A stretch of DNA of 15,100 bases from CAZDRB01 sp964507925 (GTDB lineage Bacteria > Patescibacteriota > Microgenomatia > UBA1400 > UBA12108), in NCBI GenBank assembly GCA_964507925.1, contig CAZDRB010000014.1:1-15100 (forward strand). The letters run 5' to 3'. Shown piece by piece: positions 12,819 to 15,100 of this stretch (position 1 is its first letter; each line of letters starts with the position of its first letter). A program made the position numbers and the translations under genes. The notes under the pieces were generated by a model. It saw only the letters and a list, made by a program, of their open reading frames with translations, had not been told where the DNA came from and did no database searches.

Positions 12819-13919
12819 ATGAAGGGGAAAGTTTTGGTTGGACTATCTGGAGGAGTTGATTCGTCGGTTGCGGCGTCGCTGCTTATCAAAGATGGTTATG
12901 AGGTACACGCAGCGTATCTCGAGTGCTACAACGAGCCAGGGTGTCGGACAGATCAAGACAAGGCGGATGCACTAAAGGTCGCGCTACAACTCGGGATTTC
13001 TTTTGAGGTAATTGATTTTCGCAAAGAGTACAAAGAAAAAGTAATTGAGTATTTTTATCAGGAATACGAAGCCGGCAGAACACCAAATCCAGATGTGGTG
13101 TGTAACCGCGAGATCAAGTTTGGGTTGTTTTATACCCACGCGATGAACAAAGGATTTGATTACGTAGCAACGGGTCACTACGCCCGCATAGCGGGAGGTC
13201 TTTTACAGAGGGCAAGAGACGAGAGCAAAGATCAATCATATTTCCTCTGGCAGATACCGAGCGATCACTTAGAGCACATATTATTTCCGCTTGGGAATCA
13301 CCTGAAACGTGAGATCCGGAAGATGGCGAGGGAGATGAACTTGCCGACAGCCGAGAAGCCAGACTCGATGGGAATCTGTTTTATTGGGGACGTGGACACA
13401 CATAAACTATTGAGGGATAGACTAGGGGAGCAGGAAGGCGAGGTAATTATGAAAATCAGAAATAAAAAATCAGAAATTAGAAACAAATCAGAAATTCGAA
13501 GTTCGAATTCAGAATTTCGAGTTTCGAGTTTGGAGGACGATCATGTAGTGATCGGACGACACAAGGGGCTATGGTTCTATACAATCGGGGAGCGCGGCGG
13601 GTGGGAGATGTTGCCTGGGGCACAAACCAGAGAAATGAAGCCGCTCTATGTTATTGACAAAGACCCAGAGAAAAATGTGCTTTTGGTGGGGAATAGAGAA
13701 CAAGTGATGACCAGGAAAATACGAGTTGCGAGACTCAAGATCAGAAAAGATGGGCCACTTTGGGTAAGAATTAGGAATCTTGGGGAGCTACACGAGGTTT
13801 TGCAAATTGAGGGAGATATCGTGACCACTCGGGATCAAGTCTTTGGCGTAGCAAGCGGGCAGAGCGCGGTTTTTTATGACTTTCGGGGGATACTTGTAGA
13901 CGGCGCGATAATAGTATAG
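12819..13919 (+). CDS. mnmA: tRNA-specific 2-thiouridylase MnmA
   Basis: It activates U34 of tRNA-Lys, -Glu and -Gln with ATP and replaces O2 by sulfur. The PP-loop SGGVDSS is at residues 10-16, the nucleophile Cys95 in NPDVVCNREIKF, the tRNA/adenylate region ATGHYAR (117-123), KDQSYFLWQ (137-145) and the second catalytic Cys187 in GICFIGD. The C-terminal beta domains follow (FYTIGERGG, YVIDKDPEKN, FYD). The 366-aa length is normal only because a repetitive insert (about 210-238) replaces a short loop between GEV and VVIGRHKG. The Shine-Dalgarno GGAG lies inside the end of the preceding gene, 5 nt from the ATG, so translation is coupled to the ATP-grasp gene. Confidence 0.95.
   Translation: MKGKVLVGLSGGVDSSVAASLLIKDGYEVHAAYLECYNEPGCRTDQDKADALKVALQLGISFEVIDFRKEYKEKVIEYFYQEYEAGRTPNPDVVCNREIKFGLFYTHAMNKGFDYVATGHYARIAGGLLQRARDESKDQSYFLWQIPSDHLEHILFPLGNHLKREIRKMAREMNLPTAEKPDSMGICFIGDVDTHKLLRDRLGEQEGEVIMKIRNKKSEIRNKSEIRSSNSEFRVSSLEDDHVVIGRHKGLWFYTIGERGGWEMLPGAQTREMKPLYVIDKDPEKNVLLVGNREQVMTRKIRVARLKIRKDGPLWVRIRNLGELHEVLQIEGDIVTTRDQVFGVASGQSAVFYDFRGILVDGAIIV
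13446..13533 (+). repeat. in-frame repetitive insert in mnmA
   Basis: Three copies of AAATCAGAAAT (13453-13463, 13467-13477, 13485-13495) are followed by a 15-nt palindrome ATTCGAAGTTCGAAT (13494-13508) and further TTTCGAG words. G+C is roughly a quarter by hand count, well below the rest of the gene. It encodes a Lys/Arg/Ser/Glu/Asn-rich peptide (residues about 210-238) with the repeated unit KSEIRN. The reading frame is kept. Confidence 0.65.
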
Positions 13920-13921
13920 AG

Positions 13922-13933
13922 TGATATATATCA
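13922..13933. promoter_or_regulatory. A/T palindrome and possible promoter of the small membrane protein
   Basis: TGATATATATCA is a perfect 12-bp palindrome starting 3 nt after the mnmA stop. Its first part, TGA-TATATA, also fits an extended -10 box. A transcript from here would carry the Shine-Dalgarno at 13945-13948. It could be only an A/T-rich spacer. Confidence 0.3.
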
Positions 13934-13953
13934 TTACAAAAAGCGAGGAAAAT

Positions 13954-14166
13954 ATGCCCAAAAAAGTTAAGAAAACCAAGAGAACAGTCAAGAAAGTAGC
14001 CAAGATCCCAGAATCGGCGATCATGAAGAACCAGTTTTTTGGGATGCTAATTCTTGGAGTCGGGATCGGCGCCTTGATTGTCCTCGTGCGATATTTCTTT
14101 ATCTCGATGCAGGTTCCGACTGATGTCTACCTGATTGAGCCCTCTGACCTCATCCCTGGAATGTAA
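13954..14166 (+). CDS. small single-span membrane protein, unknown function
   Basis: A 70-aa protein with a Lys-rich N-terminus (PKKVKKTKRTVKKVAK), one membrane helix (about residues 28-47, FGMLILGVGIGALIVLVRYF) and a short acidic tail (YLIEPSDLIPGM). By the positive-inside rule the basic end should be cytoplasmic. I choose ATG 13954 because GAGG (13945-13948) sits 5 nt upstream; an in-frame GTG at 13921 lacks such a site. The gene lies 34 nt after mnmA and directly before the rpsA promoter. I do not recognise a family. The basic tail could bind nucleic acid or ribosomes, but nothing shows this. Confidence 0.65.
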   Translation: MPKKVKKTKRTVKKVAKIPESAIMKNQFFGMLILGVGIGALIVLVRYFFISMQVPTDVYLIEPSDLIPGM

Positions 14167-14195
14167 TTGTCAGAATTGTTTTACCCTGGTACAAT
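14167..14195 (+). promoter_or_regulatory. rpsA promoter (sigma70-type)
   Basis: TTGTCA (14167-14172) and TACAAT (14190-14195) are separated by exactly 17 bp. It is the best complete promoter in the window and begins at the base after the stop codon of the upstream gene. Transcription should start near 14202, giving a leader of about 60 nt. Confidence 0.7.
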
Positions 14196-14199
14196 AGCT

Positions 14200-14239
14200 A
14201 AGTTGGCGTTCTTCGTATTGCCTTTTGGCAAACGCACTT
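14200..14239 (+). promoter_or_regulatory. hairpin in the rpsA leader
   Basis: AAGT (14200-14203), GCGT (14206-14209) and TTGCC (14218-14222) pair in nested order with GGCAA (14227-14231), ACGC (14232-14235) and ACTT (14236-14239), 13 base pairs closed by a TTTT loop. It occupies almost the whole leader between the predicted start site and the Shine-Dalgarno AGGAG (14251-14255). S1 genes in other bacteria are controlled by leader structure, so an autoregulatory role is possible. Confidence 0.45.
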
Positions 14240-14263
14240 GAGCGCGGACGAGGAGAAATATTC

Positions 14264-15100
14264 ATGGCAACCACAAAAAAAGTAACCAAAAAGCCCATCG
14301 ACAAGGCTCAGGGTAAAGTAGCTAAACCTGTTAAGGCAGCTAAGGAAGTAAAAGCGAAAAAGACGGTTAAGAATCCCCAGACAATGGAGGAGTTACTCAA
14401 GACATCTGGATACGAACTTAATGTTCCCAAAAAAGGCGAGACGATTACAGGACTCGTGACTTTTGTAAACCGTAAGATGGTACTTGTGGATATCGGGGCA
14501 AAAACCGAGGGAGCGGTCGTGGACCGCGAGTTTGATTTTGCCAAGGAGTTTATCGAGACCATCAAGGTCGGCGAGGAGATCGATGTTTATGTCGCCTCGG
14601 ACGAAAATGAGCGGGGCCAGATTATGCTTTCCTTGAAGCGCGCGATGTTTGATAAGCTTTGGAACATGCTGGACGCTTATCTTAAAGAGGAAAAAGAAGT
14701 AGAGGTTAAGACAGTTGAGCTCAACCGTGGAGGCATGATTGTGAGATGGCAAGGACTGAGAGGATTTATTCCCTCTAGTCAGTTTGGGGCGAGCTACGTC
14801 AGCAATCTCCAAGACTTGGTGGGCAAGACTATCAAGGTCAAGCCTATTGAGGTTGATCGAGAAAAAAACAGACTAATATTCTCGGAAAAACATGTCTCGG
14901 AAGCTGCGGTGATGGAGCAGAGAGAGACTGCGCTCAAGGCTGTCAAGGTTGGGAACAAGTTTGAAGGCAAGGTTACGGGAGTGCTTTCGTTTGGGGCCTT
15001 TGTGGCTGTACCGGTCAAGTCCGGAAAAGACGAGCTCACAGTTGAGGGACTAGTACACATTTCCGAGATTTCGTGGGAAAAAGTCGAGGATATTCACAAA
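14264..15100 (+). CDS. rpsA: ribosomal protein S1, 3' end outside the window
   Basis: 279 codons are open to the end of the window with no stop. S1 binds mRNA on the 30S subunit and helps initiation. Residues 1-45 are a Lys/Ala/Val-rich low-complexity tail (many KKVTKK and AKEVKAKK words). S1 domain 1 is about 57-126 (GETITGLVTFVNRKMVLVDI ... MLSLKRA), domain 2 about 143-211 (GGMIVRWQGLRGFIPSSQF ... IFSEKH) and domain 3 starts at about 229 (GNKFEGKVTGVLSFGAFVAV ... EGLVHISEIS) and is cut. Domain 3 has the strongest RNA-binding signature, as is usual. AGGAG lies 8 nt before the ATG. It has its own promoter and leader hairpin. Several genes nearby seem leaderless, whereas this one has a clear Shine-Dalgarno. 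Confidence 0.93.
   Translation, partial: MATTKKVTKKPIDKAQGKVAKPVKAAKEVKAKKTVKNPQTMEELLKTSGYELNVPKKGETITGLVTFVNRKMVLVDIGAKTEGAVVDREFDFAKEFIETIKVGEEIDVYVASDENERGQIMLSLKRAMFDKLWNMLDAYLKEEKEVEVKTVELNRGGMIVRWQGLRGFIPSSQFGASYVSNLQDLVGKTIKVKPIEVDREKNRLIFSEKHVSEAAVMEQRETALKAVKVGNKFEGKVTGVLSFGAFVAVPVKSGKDELTVEGLVHISEISWEKVEDIHK

Noticed and set aside
13921..13953. GTG start for the small membrane protein
   Set aside because: The ATG at 13954 has GAGG at good spacing and gives a typical Lys-rich N-terminus; the upstream part overlaps an A/T palindrome.

Overview
This window looks like part of a Patescibacteria (Candidate Phyla Radiation) chromosome, most likely Microgenomates or a close relative. That placement is inferred from four things: an archaeal-type ATP-dependent DNA ligase, a Cys-rich surface protein with a C-terminal region I associate with this group, a ribosomal protein S1 with a Lys-rich tail, and A/T-rich low-complexity peptides inside otherwise conserved enzymes. 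UGA is used as a stop (for example the MFS gene and the 7TM gene), so this is not a code-25 lineage. No tRNA, rRNA, CRISPR array, transposase or phage gene is visible.

Left part (1-3642): the 3' portion of a large secreted Cys-rich protein, then a Fic-domain/winged-helix gene on the minus strand. The fic gene sits between two related, same-orientation non-coding repeat units. Its start is covered by a perfect 8-bp inverted repeat that overlaps its probable core promoter. Middle-left (3643-7490): archaeal-type DNA ligase, MFS transporter, a small conserved-looking protein (4-nt overlap with the transporter) and a membrane protein of unknown function.

Centre (7579-10493): a thiol-disulfide set of CcdA/DsbD-like membrane protein, thioredoxin, thioredoxin reductase and a membrane-anchored DsbA-like protein. 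NADPH electrons can plausibly pass TrxB to Trx to the membrane protein, while the DsbA-like protein acts outside, perhaps on Cys-rich exported proteins such as the one at the left edge. A 113-nt region that can fold into a long stem lies between trx and trxB.

Right part (10539-15100): a signal-peptide 7TM protein of the transglutaminase-associated type, an ATP-grasp ligase fused to a DTGA (retropepsin/RimK-associated) protease-like domain, mnmA, a small single-span membrane protein, and the first 279 codons of rpsA behind a strong promoter and a hairpin leader. The 7TM plus ATP-grasp/protease pair resembles a poorly understood peptide-ligase neighbourhood and is the best candidate here for an incompletely described system.

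Two patterns run through the window. Several genes have a -10-like box 6-8 nt before the ATG and no Shine-Dalgarno sequence, which suggests leaderless mRNAs. Three enzymes (ligase, ATP-grasp, MnmA) carry in-frame A/T-rich repetitive inserts where relatives have short loops. All family assignments come from reading motifs by eye; no search was run.
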